Source: Fusarium oxysporum f. sp. lycopersici 4287
Taxonomy: Eukaryota; Ascomycota; Sordariomycetes; Hypocreales; Nectriaceae
Assembly: GCF_000149955.1 (NCBI RefSeq)
Contig: NC_030988.1
Span: 1,822,109-1,886,108 of the forward strand
Length of the DNA stretch: 64,000 bases
Reading direction: 5' to 3'
This document shows, one piece after another, positions 32,367-42,485 of the stretch. Numbering within the stretch: the stretch's first letter is position 1; every line of letters begins with the position of its first letter. The position numbers and the translations under genes were made by a program. The notes beneath the pieces were generated by a model. That model did not search any database, was not told the origin of the DNA, and saw nothing but the letters and a program-made list of their open reading frames with translations.

Positions 32367-34571
32367 CACAACCCCCCTTTCGACAGCCCCACCCTTTCGT
32401 CAAGCAAAAAAAAAAGAGGACCACCAAAAATGGACAACTTCACTTGTAAACAACTCGGCCAAAATGAGGGACATGTGCAAAATATCTCATCTCACAATAG
32501 CGAACAACTATCTCTATTGGAATTTAGGTCTTTTGATAAGCCGTCCTGACCGCGTGGTCCGTTGCTGGGGTACGGCTTCCTCTCTCACTTCAATGACCGA
32601 GCCAGCCTCCGATTCTGACTCTTGCTCGCTTGAAGAGATAAATTCCACCCTGACAGGCGTATAACGAGTCACCCCTTCTGGTATGGACTCTTTACCAGCT
32701 AGAGTCTCTCCAAGAGTCATGAAACGTTTGTTAGGATTCGGCACCGCCTTCCTCTTCTTCCCTCTTTTCAGCCGAGCCAATTCTTCCTCTAGGCTGGCAA
32801 TCCTCCACGTATGCGCCGCTACTGTCTGCTGATGAGCTTCAAAGCCCTTGGCTATCACGTTGTACCGTCTCCGCGTCTTTGGTGTTTTGTTCAACCCAAG
32901 ATCACGAATTTGACGGCTCGTCTGTGGCGTATCGTCTGAGCCAAGATACGGCCTAGGTTTAGGAGTCGCTCTTAGGCTGCCGTTTGGCCTATCTTGTTGG
33001 ATTTCAGGGTGCCGTAACGCTTTCGCACGTGAAATGGGCCAGTTTCCAGTGACCTTCCAGCCTGACAGTATGTTCTTCTTAGTCATTCCAACTCGGCGAG
33101 CCTTGGCGTAGGCCCTGATGAAATTGACCTTGTCCATTGGAGCGGAATCAGTCAATGAAGGGAACTTTTCCAACTCTCGTCGATATGCAGCCTTCAACGC
33201 GTTGAATACTCCATTGTCTAGTGGTTGAAGTCCATGAGAGCAGTGTGCTGGTAGATAGCAGCAATAAATGTTATTCAAAAAGCACGTGGCCATCCATTCA
33301 TCCTTCCACCACTCAGCACTGATCGTGAGATGGGGAAAATGAAGGACATACTGTTGCATGGCTTCCGTGACCATCTAAAATGATCAGTCTAGCGTCTGAC
33401 TCATCAGCAGGTGTCGTCTGGGGCAGATAAACTCTTTCAAGCCATTCAATGCCTATGTGGTCATCAGTCCACCCGTTGGGCGAAGTTATGTAATACCAGT
33501 CTGCTATCTGCTTGAACTCGTCAAGAAACCATTGTTTCTGTAGTTCTTTCCCCTTGAAGATTATGCCAGGAATTAAAACGCGGCCGTCAGCAGTGACAGC
33601 TTCGATGAATGAAGTCCAATTTCGAGTTTGTGGTCCTTTGAGAAAGGCCTTGCGCTTCGGGTCCGCGCTTCTAACAACCAAGCTATCTAGTCCTGAATGA
33701 AGAGGATTAGTCGGTCAAAAATGCAAGCACCGACAAGTAATAGAGGTGAATACTTGCCGAAACCTGTCATAATACCGCCTTCATCAACGTTGACGGTGTT
33801 TTCAGGCTTGATCCAGCCATACTGGCCATCCCGGATATCAAAGTACCAATGAACCGCTCTAGGTGTGAAAGAGTCGAACCTCTTGGCTTCTTGACGTCTA
33901 CCCATCTTGGTCTTTAGGTCTGCGCGGCGATTGATAAACTTGATCACCAAGTTACGTCCTAAGTCGGGATGTTCGCCCTGCTGTCTCAGCAGGCCCATGA
34001 CACAAGCGTGGATCTGACTGTGGGACGGAGCATAACCTAAGGACTCCTGGCGGAGGATTCAGAAAGCGAGCCTATCTTCTTGGTTCTTGGACAAACGTCG
34101 GCGAGGCTGGGTCTGGTCTTCAGCGGCCCCACGGCCGTTAAGTCTATCAATGAGGGTCGTTCGAGGCACTCCTCTTCTCTGGGCCGCTTGAGGGGGTGAA
34201 AAACCATGATCGGTAATGTCCAATATGGCCTCAGCCATATCGTCCTCTGTATATTCCCATTGAAGTCGTGATTTAGCCATTTTTCTGCTGTTGTCGAGGG
34301 TAAAGATCAAAAATCACGAGAAAGAGAGGTGAGGAGGTTAGTGACCATTTTGAAAATATTTCAATAGCATGACTTGCATATATCGCGTGCCCAGCACATC
34401 CTCAACAGGTCAAAATAATTATCTCCACTCATTTATATAATCAATAAAAGAAGCTTCTTTTAGGTAGCTATTTATTCTGGCCAAATTTCGTATAAGTGAA
34501 GTTGACGAATTTTGGTGCTGCTATTTTTTTTTTTGCTTGACGAAAGGGTGGGGCTGTCGAAAGGGGGGTTG
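32367..34571 (-). mobile_element. Pogo-E: pogo-type transposon with C/T-rich termini
   Basis: Long inverted repeats: CAACCCCCCTTTCGACAGCC continuing to a poly-A stretch, at 32369 and, inverted, ending 34571. The left end has two additional bases (CA) before the repeat. TA flanks both sides (32365-32366, 34572-34573). It inserted at the left target TA of Pogo-F, so the two elements abut. It carries a three-exon transposase on the minus strand. The Pogo-A relic at 9404 encodes a related C terminus. Confidence 0.87.
32514..34280 (-). pseudogene. Pogo-E transposase, three exons, one nonsense codon
   Basis: Exons 34280-33758, 33692-33352 and 33302-32514. Intron 1 (33693-33757, 65 nt) is GC-AG with donor GCAAGT; intron 2 (33303-33351, 49 nt) is GTATGT...GAAG. 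All phases fit, 550 residues. Domains: helix-turn-helix MAKSRLQWEYTEDDMAEAIL; CENP-B-like region; DDE core NVDEGGIMTGFG, LIILDGHGSHAT, SHGLQPLDNGVF; then a basic coiled C terminus (SLEEELARLKRGKKRKA). One TGA at 34059-34061 stands where Trp is likely (context RLAF-stop-ILRQE). Otherwise it looks recently functional. Confidence 0.85.
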
Positions 34572-34774
34572 TACCGCTATAACTCATGAAATTCGGTAGC
34601 GCCTGTGGATCCCATTAGTGTCTCGCTAGCCCTATTAGGAAGGTAATTCAATGAGGCTCTTCCCCGCACATATCAAACCGGTGATCCAAAAATATGCAGC
34701 CCTGGATTCAATTTAGTCGCGCACCACTTCTTGCATCGCAATTGAAGTCATTATAATACATACTATATATCAAA

Positions 34775-36565
34775 ATGACTGGTGGATCGAGCTCTGTCCG
34801 GCGGTATAATTCTGGGGCCGGGCGACCGGCCAAAGCCGCAAAACCTGGGCCGAAAATAAAGTCAATCCAGGATCGGATCTATAAGGTCAAAAAGCCGGTT
34901 AGGCGGAAGGAAGAGTCTCACCCAAGGGCTTGCCGGCTTGCCGTTGTAATGTTTCTCTATCATCACCGCATTTTCGATCCTGACCATCACAAATCAATTG
35001 AGGGATACAGAAGACCTACGCAGAAGGAAGCTGCTGCTTACTTTCAAGTTAAACAGCAAACAATTAGTGATTGGTATAGGCATGATATTATCTCAATTGA
35101 ACAGGAAAAACGAGCTTATTCCCCCGTGTGGCCGCAGCTCGAGAAGCAATTGTTTGAAGACTTCATCCAGCTGAGACTTCAACAGCGCGCTGTATCAACT
35201 GCATGGTTCAGAAAACGGGCAAAAGATATATTCACATCATCAGTATCATCCGAAGAACAAGCTGTACTATTTACATTCTCCAATGGCTGGTGGGCAGGCT
35301 TCAGGAGGCGATATAATATCATCAAGCGCAGAGTCACAAAACGGGCTACTCAACAACCTGAAGCTTATCGCGAGATATGTGGATCTTTCGGTAAATTCAT
35401 CAAGCGCGTACAACACGATCAACAATTATCACCATTAAAACAGCAATCATCACCCAAAATGGATATTGAAAACATCCTTGATACGCCCCGAAGACGCTTT
35501 AAACAACGGTATACTTTAAATGTTGATGAGACGCCTATAGCCTTTGAAATTGACTCTGGAGATACCTGGGATTTACAAGGCTCCAAAACTATATCGGTAA
35601 AGACTGTACGCAGTGGGTGGGAAAAGCGGCAGGCAACGGCGATTTTGTATATCTTTGGGGATGGCGTTTGCCGGCTTGAACCTACGATTATATTTAAAGG
35701 TTCCCCAAGCGAGAAAAGCAGGATATTTAAAGATGAGGGTAATCAGTACGCTCCGGGGATCAGGGTGATATATAATGAACACGCATATAATAACGAAGAC
35801 CTGATGGAATCGTGGTTGAAAGAAGATATCCCGACCGTCAAATCAGCAACTGAGGACTTCCTTTTGGTGATGGATGCCGCCTCTTTCCACCTTACGGACC
35901 GGATCAAGGTCGAAGTCAGGAGACAGCTGTTGACTTCAGCTCTTATCCCGGCCGGCTGTACGAGCTTATTACAGCCGTTAGATACAACAATAAATAGACT
36001 ATTTAAACAGTTTTATCGTGAGGAAATGGATATATATGAGTTAGAAGAAGAACGGAAAGGAAAGACCTATTGGACGATCAGCGAAAGAAGAATCATGACA
36101 ACGTGGATTGTCCACAGAGCTTGGGAGAGGATAAAAAAAGAACGGGATATAATAAGAGACTCGTTCCTTCGAGCAGGGATAACTACAAGACCAGACGGAA
36201 GTCAAGATCATCTTATTTCCATCAAAGGAATTGAAAATATCGACTTTTCAGGCTGGGAGAAAGCTGGGGATACATCTATCAAGTCAGAAGAGCTTGTGGA
36301 CCGGCTGTGTGACGAAGAGGAGCTTTCCTTCGGTCCCGACGAGGAATATGGCGAAGATACCCTCATTTTCACACTCAGACGATTGAAAGTCTCTCAATTA
36401 CGGCAAATGGCTTCTTTGAACAACATTTCCTCGTTAGGGAAGAAGTCCGACCTTATTGAACGTCTGAGAAGTCATCTAACTACTATAGAAAAAGTTGGGG
36501 ACTCAATTACAGTCCAAATCGAGGATCCTGACGTTGTATTCGCAGTAGAAGATAGTCATAGTTAG
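34775..36565 (+). CDS. pogo-family transposase with C-terminal SAP domain, intact
   Basis: An uninterrupted 596-residue frame without introns. A basic N terminus is followed by a helix-turn-helix (TQKEAAAYFQVKQQTISDWY, residues about 90-110) and a CENP-B-like DNA-binding region (WFRKRAKDIF). DDE core: NVDETPIAFE near residue 250, VMDAASFHLTD near 365, and TSLLQPLDTTIN near 400. The tail holds a SAP-type motif, LKVSQLRQMASLNNISSLGK with KSDLIERLRSHL (residues about 532-568), a helix-extended-helix that binds AT-rich or scaffold DNA. It would cut and paste the element into TA sites in the nucleus. No lesion was found, unlike every other transposase in this window. Confidence 0.92.
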   Translation: MTGGSSSVRRYNSGAGRPAKAAKPGPKIKSIQDRIYKVKKPVRRKEESHPRACRLAVVMFLYHHRIFDPDHHKSIEGYRRPTQKEAAAYFQVKQQTISDWYRHDIISIEQEKRAYSPVWPQLEKQLFEDFIQLRLQQRAVSTAWFRKRAKDIFTSSVSSEEQAVLFTFSNGWWAGFRRRYNIIKRRVTKRATQQPEAYREICGSFGKFIKRVQHDQQLSPLKQQSSPKMDIENILDTPRRRFKQRYTLNVDETPIAFEIDSGDTWDLQGSKTISVKTVRSGWEKRQATAILYIFGDGVCRLEPTIIFKGSPSEKSRIFKDEGNQYAPGIRVIYNEHAYNNEDLMESWLKEDIPTVKSATEDFLLVMDAASFHLTDRIKVEVRRQLLTSALIPAGCTSLLQPLDTTINRLFKQFYREEMDIYELEEERKGKTYWTISERRIMTTWIVHRAWERIKKERDIIRDSFLRAGITTRPDGSQDHLISIKGIENIDFSGWEKAGDTSIKSEELVDRLCDEEELSFGPDEEYGEDTLIFTLRRLKVSQLRQMASLNNISSLGKKSDLIERLRSHLTTIEKVGDSITVQIEDPDVVFAVEDSHS

Positions 36566-36933
36566 TCCTGACCGTCAAATTGATCATCAACCCAGAAAAA
36601 AGCCTCCCCTTCCTGCCACTCGCGATAACGGCCGAGTCTTTGATCGAATTTATTCCACCTTTTCCCCCTGCGTTCAGGCTTACAAAAACACCATTTTCCC
36701 ATCTTTAGGACATCGTCAACTAATTGACAACTTCGTATTCTAACCCAACCGTAGTAGATATCGTTTTTCGTCAGGGAAATCCCTTGAGGTTGACCGGGCG
36801 AAGAGGGGAGTCAATAAACAAGGCGGTAGGTCTGTCCGATCTCGAAGCATTCGTCGTCATCGAAATCTTCGGTTACATCTGTGAAATTCATCAGGGTCGC
36901 CAAAAATTGCCGTTCTTTCGCATACATATACAT
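36562..36933 (-). CDS. second, convergent small ORF of Pogo-F, unknown; one TGA
   Basis: Reading from ATG 36933 gives 40 codons (MYMYAKERQFLATLMNFTD ...), a TGA at 36811-36813, then 82 more codons in the same frame with GKWCFCKPERRGKRWNKFDQ and RYREWQEGEAFFWVDD, ending TAA 36562. The stop overlaps the transposase TAG on the other strand (shared bases 36563-36564). The relic at 50387-50460 keeps the near-identical phrase RYREWREGQAFFWVDD in the same place, which supports coding constraint. The TGA may be a lesion, or the ATG of GKWC may be the true start. No known domain; two Cys and many aromatics are present. Confidence 0.5.
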
Positions 36934-37538
36934 ATGATATCAATAAATGCATTCCTAAAATTAGAAGTCATTGCGACCGTTAGAAGTCGAGATATCGGCG
37001 AGTTACCAAGGAGGGAAGGACAGTGGAGGTTGGGTTCGCAAATTGGTGGTAACCACATACAGTTAGAAACTGCGGGTCCATTCCTTAGCTTAGACCCACA
37101 GGCGCTACCGAATTTCATGAGTTATAGCGGTATATGGTAACAAGTTGCCTGATTTGGAAATAGGTTAACGGAGTACAAAGGGTATCTTGAAGCCTTAAAA
37201 ACCGGATGATATCGGCTTCAACGGTCGGGCTGAGCCGCTGTTGATCGGAATGAGCCTTCTTTTGAGGCCTGATGCCCTTGAGTCGATCCCGTAAGCTTGA
37301 TCGGGGTACAGAAGCTTCCTTGGCGGCTTTGAGCTCTGATTGGCCATTTTGAACAAGGTTAATTGCTATAAGCATATCTTCTTCCGTATAAGAAGGCATT
37401 TTAGGCCAAAACCGGATGAAAATCGTGATATAATATCGACTTTTTAAGTAATTGAATTGATGAAGGTTATGGTGTTGAGGCTTAAAGCGGGGTGACGGGA
37501 ACCCGGTCCCGTGACTTACTTGTGGGGGCCGGACTCCT

Positions 37539-38316
37539 GTTAAATACGCACGAATACGATGGGGTGAGTGTATCCAAGTGTGGACCAGAATGTTGTGATG
37601 TTATTGATCGTCGACTTGATCCTTGAGCAGTAGTCAAAGAGGGGTTTCACCCCTCTTTTGGATACAAGAATAATATTGCAGTAAGGGAAGTGGAGCCCAT
37701 TCCTGTTGGATTAGTGATAGCGCCTCGATAAAAGAAACATGTATTTTGTGGGTCCCGGATATATCAATACCGGGTAGCGGGGAAAACACCAAAAAAGGAC
37801 AGAACAGAGACAGAAGCTCCTGGGGACTAGATTGATCCTCAAGTGTGAAAATTANNNNNNNNNNNNNNNNNNNNNNNNNNNNNNNNNNNNNNNNNNNNNN
37901 NNNNNNNNNNNNNNNNNNNNNNNNNNNNNNNNNNNNNNNNNNNNNNNNNNNNNNNNNNNNNNNNNNNNNNNNNNNNNNNNNNNNNNNNNNNNNNNNNNNN
38001 NNNNNNNNNNNNNNNNNNNNNNNNNNNNNNNNNNNNNNNNNNNNNNNNNNNNNNNNNNNNNNNNNNNNNNNNNNNNNNNNNNNNNNNNNNNNNNNNNNNN
38101 NNNNNNNNNNNNNNNNNNNNNNNNNNNNNNNNNNNNNNNNNNNNNNNNNNNNNNNNNNNNNNNNNNNNNNNNNNNNNNNNNNNNNNNNNNNNNNNNNNNN
38201 NNNNNNNNNNNNNNNNNNNNNNNNNNNNNNNNNNNNNNNNNNNNNNNNNNNNNNNNNNNCAACATTCTGGTCCACACTTGGATACACTCACCCCATCGTA
38301 TTCGTGCGTATTTAAC
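37539..38316. mobile_element. gap-containing element with about 57-bp inverted termini
   Basis: GTTAAATACGCACGAATACG and the following 37 bp at 37539 recur inverted, ending at 38316. The interior includes a 405-bp N gap. Known inner sequence (37600-37854) has no gene. A related solo terminus lies at 2181. The outermost TTAA tetranucleotides could be a target site, but flanks do not show a longer duplication. Confidence 0.7.
37855..38259. other. assembly gap (405 N)
   Basis: A run of unknown bases. Any frame crossing it is meaningless. Confidence 0.99.
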
Positions 38317-38477
38317 AAGAGCTTGCCCCAGTATAGGGTTAGAAGACTTGTCACCCTCCTGTAATAGCTCGACTTTTATCGCAGGTAGATAAGTTCACGG
38401 ATTAGTGACTACAGGGCTTATCTATACACATTTGATGCGTACTGTCTGATTAGCATGTTTTGATTGGTTAGACTCCC

Positions 38478-38530
38478 TTGTTGTGACCGCTCTGAAGGGC
38501 TATGCCGACTAAAGGGATAGTTGACGCTCG
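38478..38530 (+). repeat. diverged copy of the 7509-7825 repeat
   Basis: Reads TTGTGACCGCTCTGAAGGGC followed by TATGCCGACTAAAGGGATAG, matching the terminal core of the element at 7509-7825 with several substitutions. Only one end is seen. Confidence 0.5.
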
Positions 38531-38553
38531 ATCATATAATACGATGAGTCGCT

Positions 38554-39947
38554 CAGGCTGGCGATCAATTCAACCATCAACTCAATCTCGTCAATTTTAT
38601 GGAAGTTGAAGTCACGTGCATCAATTCAACCAATCCCATTTGACACTCGCATTGATTGTTTCAATTCCACCTAGATGCTTTCAACGTTGACCATCGGTTG
38701 AAACTGTCGATAATGGCAGTGGTTCAGGGTAGCGCCCAGTCCGTGTAGTCCCATAAGACGCGTCCACAGGACCCCTGCTAGTACTTTTGCCCCATATCTT
38801 TGATGCACGTGCCAACTGCACCTAGCATTAGGGGTTTATGAACGCGTCTCAGCTGTCGTCGCGCTCTATGACCCTTGCAGGAAGATCATTACCTGCATTC
38901 CATTCCTTTCCTAACCTTCAAATGACGCCAACGTACCTGTCAAGTGCCAGAGTCCCGACTGCAGCGCACCTAGTANNNNNNNNNNNNNNNNNNNNNNNNN
39001 NNNNNNNNNNNNNNNNNNNNNNNNNNNNNNNNNNNNNNNNNNNNNNNNNNNNNNNNNNNNNNNNNNNNNNNNNNNNNNNNNNNNNNNNNNNNNNNNNNNN
39101 NNNNNNNNNNNNNNNNNNNNNNNNNNNNNNNNNNNNNNNNNNNNNNNNNNNNNNNNNNNNNNNNNNNNNNNNNNNNNNNNNNNNNNNNNNNNNNNNNNNN
39201 NNNNNNNNNNNNNNNNNNNNNNNNNNNNNNNNNNNNNNNNNNNNNNNNNNNNNNNNNNNNNNNNNNNNNNNNNNNNNNNNNNNNNNNNNNNNNNNNNNNN
39301 NNNNNNNNNNNNNNNNNNNNNNNNNNNNNNNNNNNNNNNNNNNNNNNNNNNNNNNNNNNNNNNNNNNNNNNNNNNNNNNNNNNNNNNNNNNNNNNNNNNN
39401 NNNNNNNNNNNNNNNNNNNNNNNNNNNNNNNNNNNNNNNNNNNNNNNNNNNNNNNNNNNNNNNNNNNNNNNNNNNNNNNNNNNNNNNNNNNNNNNNNNNN
39501 NNNNNNNNNNNNNNNNNNNNNNNNNNNNNNNNNNNNNNNNNNNNNNNNNNNNNNNNNNNNNNNNNNNNNNNNNNNNNNNNNNNNNNNNNNNNNNNNNNNN
39601 NNNNNNNNNNNNNNNNNNNNNNNNNNNNNNNNNNNNNNNNNNNNNNNNNNNNNNNNNNNNNNNNNNNNNNNNNNNNNNNNNNNNNNNNNNNNNNNNNNNN
39701 NNNNNNNNNNNNNNNNNNNNNNNNNNNNNNNNNNNNNNNNNNNNNNNNNNNNNNNNNNNNNNNNNNNNNNNNNNNNNNNNNNNNNNNNNNNNNNNNNNNN
39801 NNNNNNNNNNNNNNNNNNNNNNNNNNNNNNNNNNNNNNNNNNNNNNNNNNNNNNNNNNNNNNNNNNNNNNNNNNNNNNNNNNNNNNNNNNNNNNNNNNNN
39901 NNNNNNNNNNNNNNNNNNNNNNTGGAATTGAATTGATCGCCAGCCTG
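38554..39947. mobile_element. hAT-like non-autonomous element with 8-bp TSD, gap inside
   Basis: Perfect 20-bp inverted termini CAGGCTGGCGATCAATTCAA at 38554-38573 and 39928-39947, directly flanked by identical 8-mers GAGTCGCT at 38546-38553 and 39948-39955. An 8-bp target duplication with a CAG-starting terminus is the hAT signature. The left interior has repeated ATCAATTCAACCA motifs. A 947-bp N gap hides the centre, so a transposase cannot be excluded. Confidence 0.85.
38976..39922. other. assembly gap (947 N)
   Basis: A run of unknown bases. Confidence 0.99.
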
Positions 39948-40385
39948 GAGTCGCTCACAGATTAGTGGCTTGATCTCCACCAAAGCAATCGTATAACACA
40001 AGTGTGAGTGAAACATACATCTCAGATGAGTATGACTGACCGAAGTCAAGATTTAAGGCGTCCACGTCGGCTGTCGGCCAAGCCCGAATATCGCTGCGGA
40101 GTAAAGGGTAACCACATCGGACTAGGCTAGACATATCAAACGGTGCTGAATAACCCCCCATATTCCTAGCTCAGGATAAACAAGTGAGCTGTCCACCGGC
40201 CCACACGAGGCCACTTACCTTCCACCTCAAAGCTAAAGATAAACGCATCGTCTTCATGACAACAAGCATTTACAGTGAGGCTGCAGCCTTGCAGACCTTG
40301 ATAGAGGGTACGTCCGCTTTCCCAGGCTAGGTTGCTAAGCTCTAACCCCTCAGCGAACCTGCGGGTGTTATACCCAATGCACCAA

Positions 40386-40613
40386 ATGGAGGTCGTGACA
40401 TACAAGGGCGGCGACGGTCAGATCTACGCATGCGTAGTCGGGGTGCCGAGTCACCGTGAGTGATACGTGGGAGAGCTCGAGATTCTGCACAAGGGCGAGC
40501 CTGGAAATCCGCCATGGGGTTTCAAGCACTCGCTGGAGAGTGTTTTCCGCGAAACTCAGGAGTTATTGGGGGCTCAACTACAGAGACAATGTCGCAGGGG
40601 GGTTGAACCTTGA
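40386..40613 (+). pseudogene. possible small gene with one internal TGA, unknown
   Basis: ATG 40386 opens 25 codons (MEVVTYKGGDGQIYACVVGV ...), then TGA 40461-40463, then 49 more codons in the same frame (ELEILHKGEPGNPPWGFKHS ... ETQELLGAQLQ) to a TGA at 40611-40613. The residue context around the first stop (SHRE-stop-YVGELE) suits a former Trp. Composition looks protein-like, but no family is recognised. It may be the end of a larger decayed gene. Confidence 0.35.
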
Positions 40614-42485
40614 CTGCATTATATTGTATTCCTGATATGTGATTGTGAAATGTATAAGTACTCCGCGATGTTAGCTTGCTCCCAGTTTAAGTACGCTCTC
40701 TCCATGTGATTTTCAATACAAGATAAGCCAGCTCAATTACGAAATCAGCCATAACTCTGTCATTCTTAAAGCGGCCTTTCGGCATCAACACATTTCCCGA
40801 AGTCTGGTTTCCCTTCTCGATTCGTCTCTAGTAGTTCAATTGCGTTGTGTATCTAAATTCAAACCTCTACCTGGAGAGTATCTGATATGGATGCTGGTCA
40901 TTCTTGGTTACTATTCGGGAGACAGTTCTGTTACTGGCCGGCCGTTTACGAGAACTGAAGAGCATATCTATATCGGTGGCGTCATCGAAGAGGAGTAGGC
41001 CATATTTCTGAGCCCTTCGGGCTGAGATACCATCGGATTAATCCCTTGGGTTCTCGATCAAGAAGATTTAAAAGGGTTTTTCTTTCCACCAAGCAAGTCA
41101 ATGTTGAGTGTTTCCTGTGTCTCGACGATAGGGGGAAAATCGGTACCCGACGACCCAAAGCTCCTCCAGCCAGGTGATCATCTTCTCCAACAACTGATGA
41201 CCGGTAGTTGACTACAAGAGAATAGCACTATGGAAGGAGGCCAATAATGAACTAATAATCGAGCGATTTGCCTACTACGCACCCAAACCTGTACTGATGG
41301 GTGACGTCCGCAATCAGAGATCATGCTGCAGCCTGGCCCATGGATTCTCACAAGTAATATCAGTAAACCTATACACAGAAGCGTTTACACCATTGAAAAG
41401 AGAAGAAGGAAGACGTTCGGCACATATCACTGGACAAGGCAACTCACTGCGGCGGTTGCCAATCAACACTACAATCTAGAGGAGACAGTTCGATTGTACT
41501 CACTTGTTAGAAGGCTCACGAGAGTCCTGTCACTTGGTATCTGCTCTTCCCGGAGAGAAGGGTTATTGTAGAGCAAGAGTCGCCTGAAGCGCTCTGAGTT
41601 TACTAGATTGAAGGGGAGGTTATGGTACCTAAGCCAGTCAAGCAGGAGCAGCTGGTTCACGGTTCGAATAATAAACGAGAATTGCTAACAAGGGTTTAAT
41701 CTCGAGGATTCGTAGGATCGGCGTGAAGCATGTCGAGTAGATTCCGTTATATGCCTCCATTCCTAGAACCTAGACCGATCATTTTCCCACAAGGCGGCTA
41801 ACAAGTCAATGCTTATCGTCGAGCAACATGGGATAGGGCGCAGGGAGATGGCACCAACCCCGACCTTATATTCCCTACTCAGATGCCAGAGAATACCTCC
41901 TGCCGTGGAAGCAGCAAAGACATAATTTATAGTCTTCGGCCTATTACAAAGAAAACACCTCTCGCATATCCATACAATCTTATGAGGTTGCAATCGATTA
42001 TCCTTCATTCTAAACCCGAATTACCACCACCAAGTCCGCTCCCGAGAAGGGTCATGGCATATTATAAAGCCGGGGAAATACTCGAATTTATCAATCGTCC
42101 AAGCCTCATAGTCTAGAAACTTACTAGGTACATACTTAGTCGAAGCCAAGCTAGTTAACAGCTCAGAAGAAGGCGGTGGGATTAAGGTAGTAGCATCTTC
42201 TACCTCTTCGTCGAAAGAGTCCAGGATATATCAGTACAGTAATAACTAAGACCCACAAAGAGTACTCGAGGTTAGACCATAGGCTACCACGTTAGCAAGT
42301 GTCAAATCTATGAGGTTTACTTAAATTAAATATATTCAAGCAGAGAGCATTGGACAAGCATCCAAGGACACGGGTCTGTCTTGTGTCACGCTGTATGACG
42401 CATCAGGTTAAGGTTACAACGGTACTGGCCGATGCGCAGTAAGGAATAGCCCCACAAATAATTACACCTACCCTAACATTCCCGA
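40614..42485. other. intergenic, no gene supported
   Basis: Only short overlapping frames without domain character. No repeat structure or RNA gene recognised. Confidence 0.4.

Larger units (their letters stand above)
34574..37130 (+). mobile_element. Pogo-F: SAP-domain pogo transposon, apparently intact
   Basis: Identical termini CCGCTATAACTCATGAAATT continuing for at least 35 bp, at 34574 and inverted ending 37130, flanked by TA (34572-34573, 37131-37132). Inside are a full-length transposase on the plus strand and a convergent small frame on the minus strand. It is inserted in Pogo-D. A decayed relative lies at 48655-50740. Confidence 0.9.
31047..37399 (-). pseudogene. Pogo-D transposase, split by two insertions, one stop
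   Basis: Two segments join in frame: 37399-37133 (helix-turn-helix, MPSYTEEDMLIAINLVQNG ... ASVPRSSLRDRLKG) and 32366-31047, about 528 residues. The junction falls in the CENP-B-like domain just before GDNKPLGKHWVTRFL. The DDE core shows NWNMDETGIFQG at 32150, PFLDGHESHLTDEF at 31800 and SHVLQPLDLTIF at 31690. The one point lesion seen is TAA at 32340-32342, directly before GDNKPLGKHW. No zinc knuckle is present, unlike Pogo-C. Confidence 0.85.
30915..37516 (-). mobile_element. Pogo-D: pogo-type element carrying Pogo-E and Pogo-F
   Basis: Ends begin AGTCACGGGACCGGGTTC in opposite orientation at 30915 and 37516, each beside TA. The left end repeats a 16-bp GGGTTCCCGTCACCCC unit twice, the right end once. 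The transposase N terminus is at 37399-37133 and the remainder at 32366-31047; the block between is two other transposons. Removing both restores one continuous minus-strand frame, confirming the order of insertion. Confidence 0.88.

Noticed and set aside
30915..37516. A single 6.6-kb pogo-type giant element carrying cargo genes
   Set aside because: Each internal gene has its own terminal repeats and TA duplication; removing them restores a normal-size element.
37634..39965. Long frames crossing the N runs on both strands
   Set aside because: They exist only because N is read as open; no coding evidence in the flanking bases.
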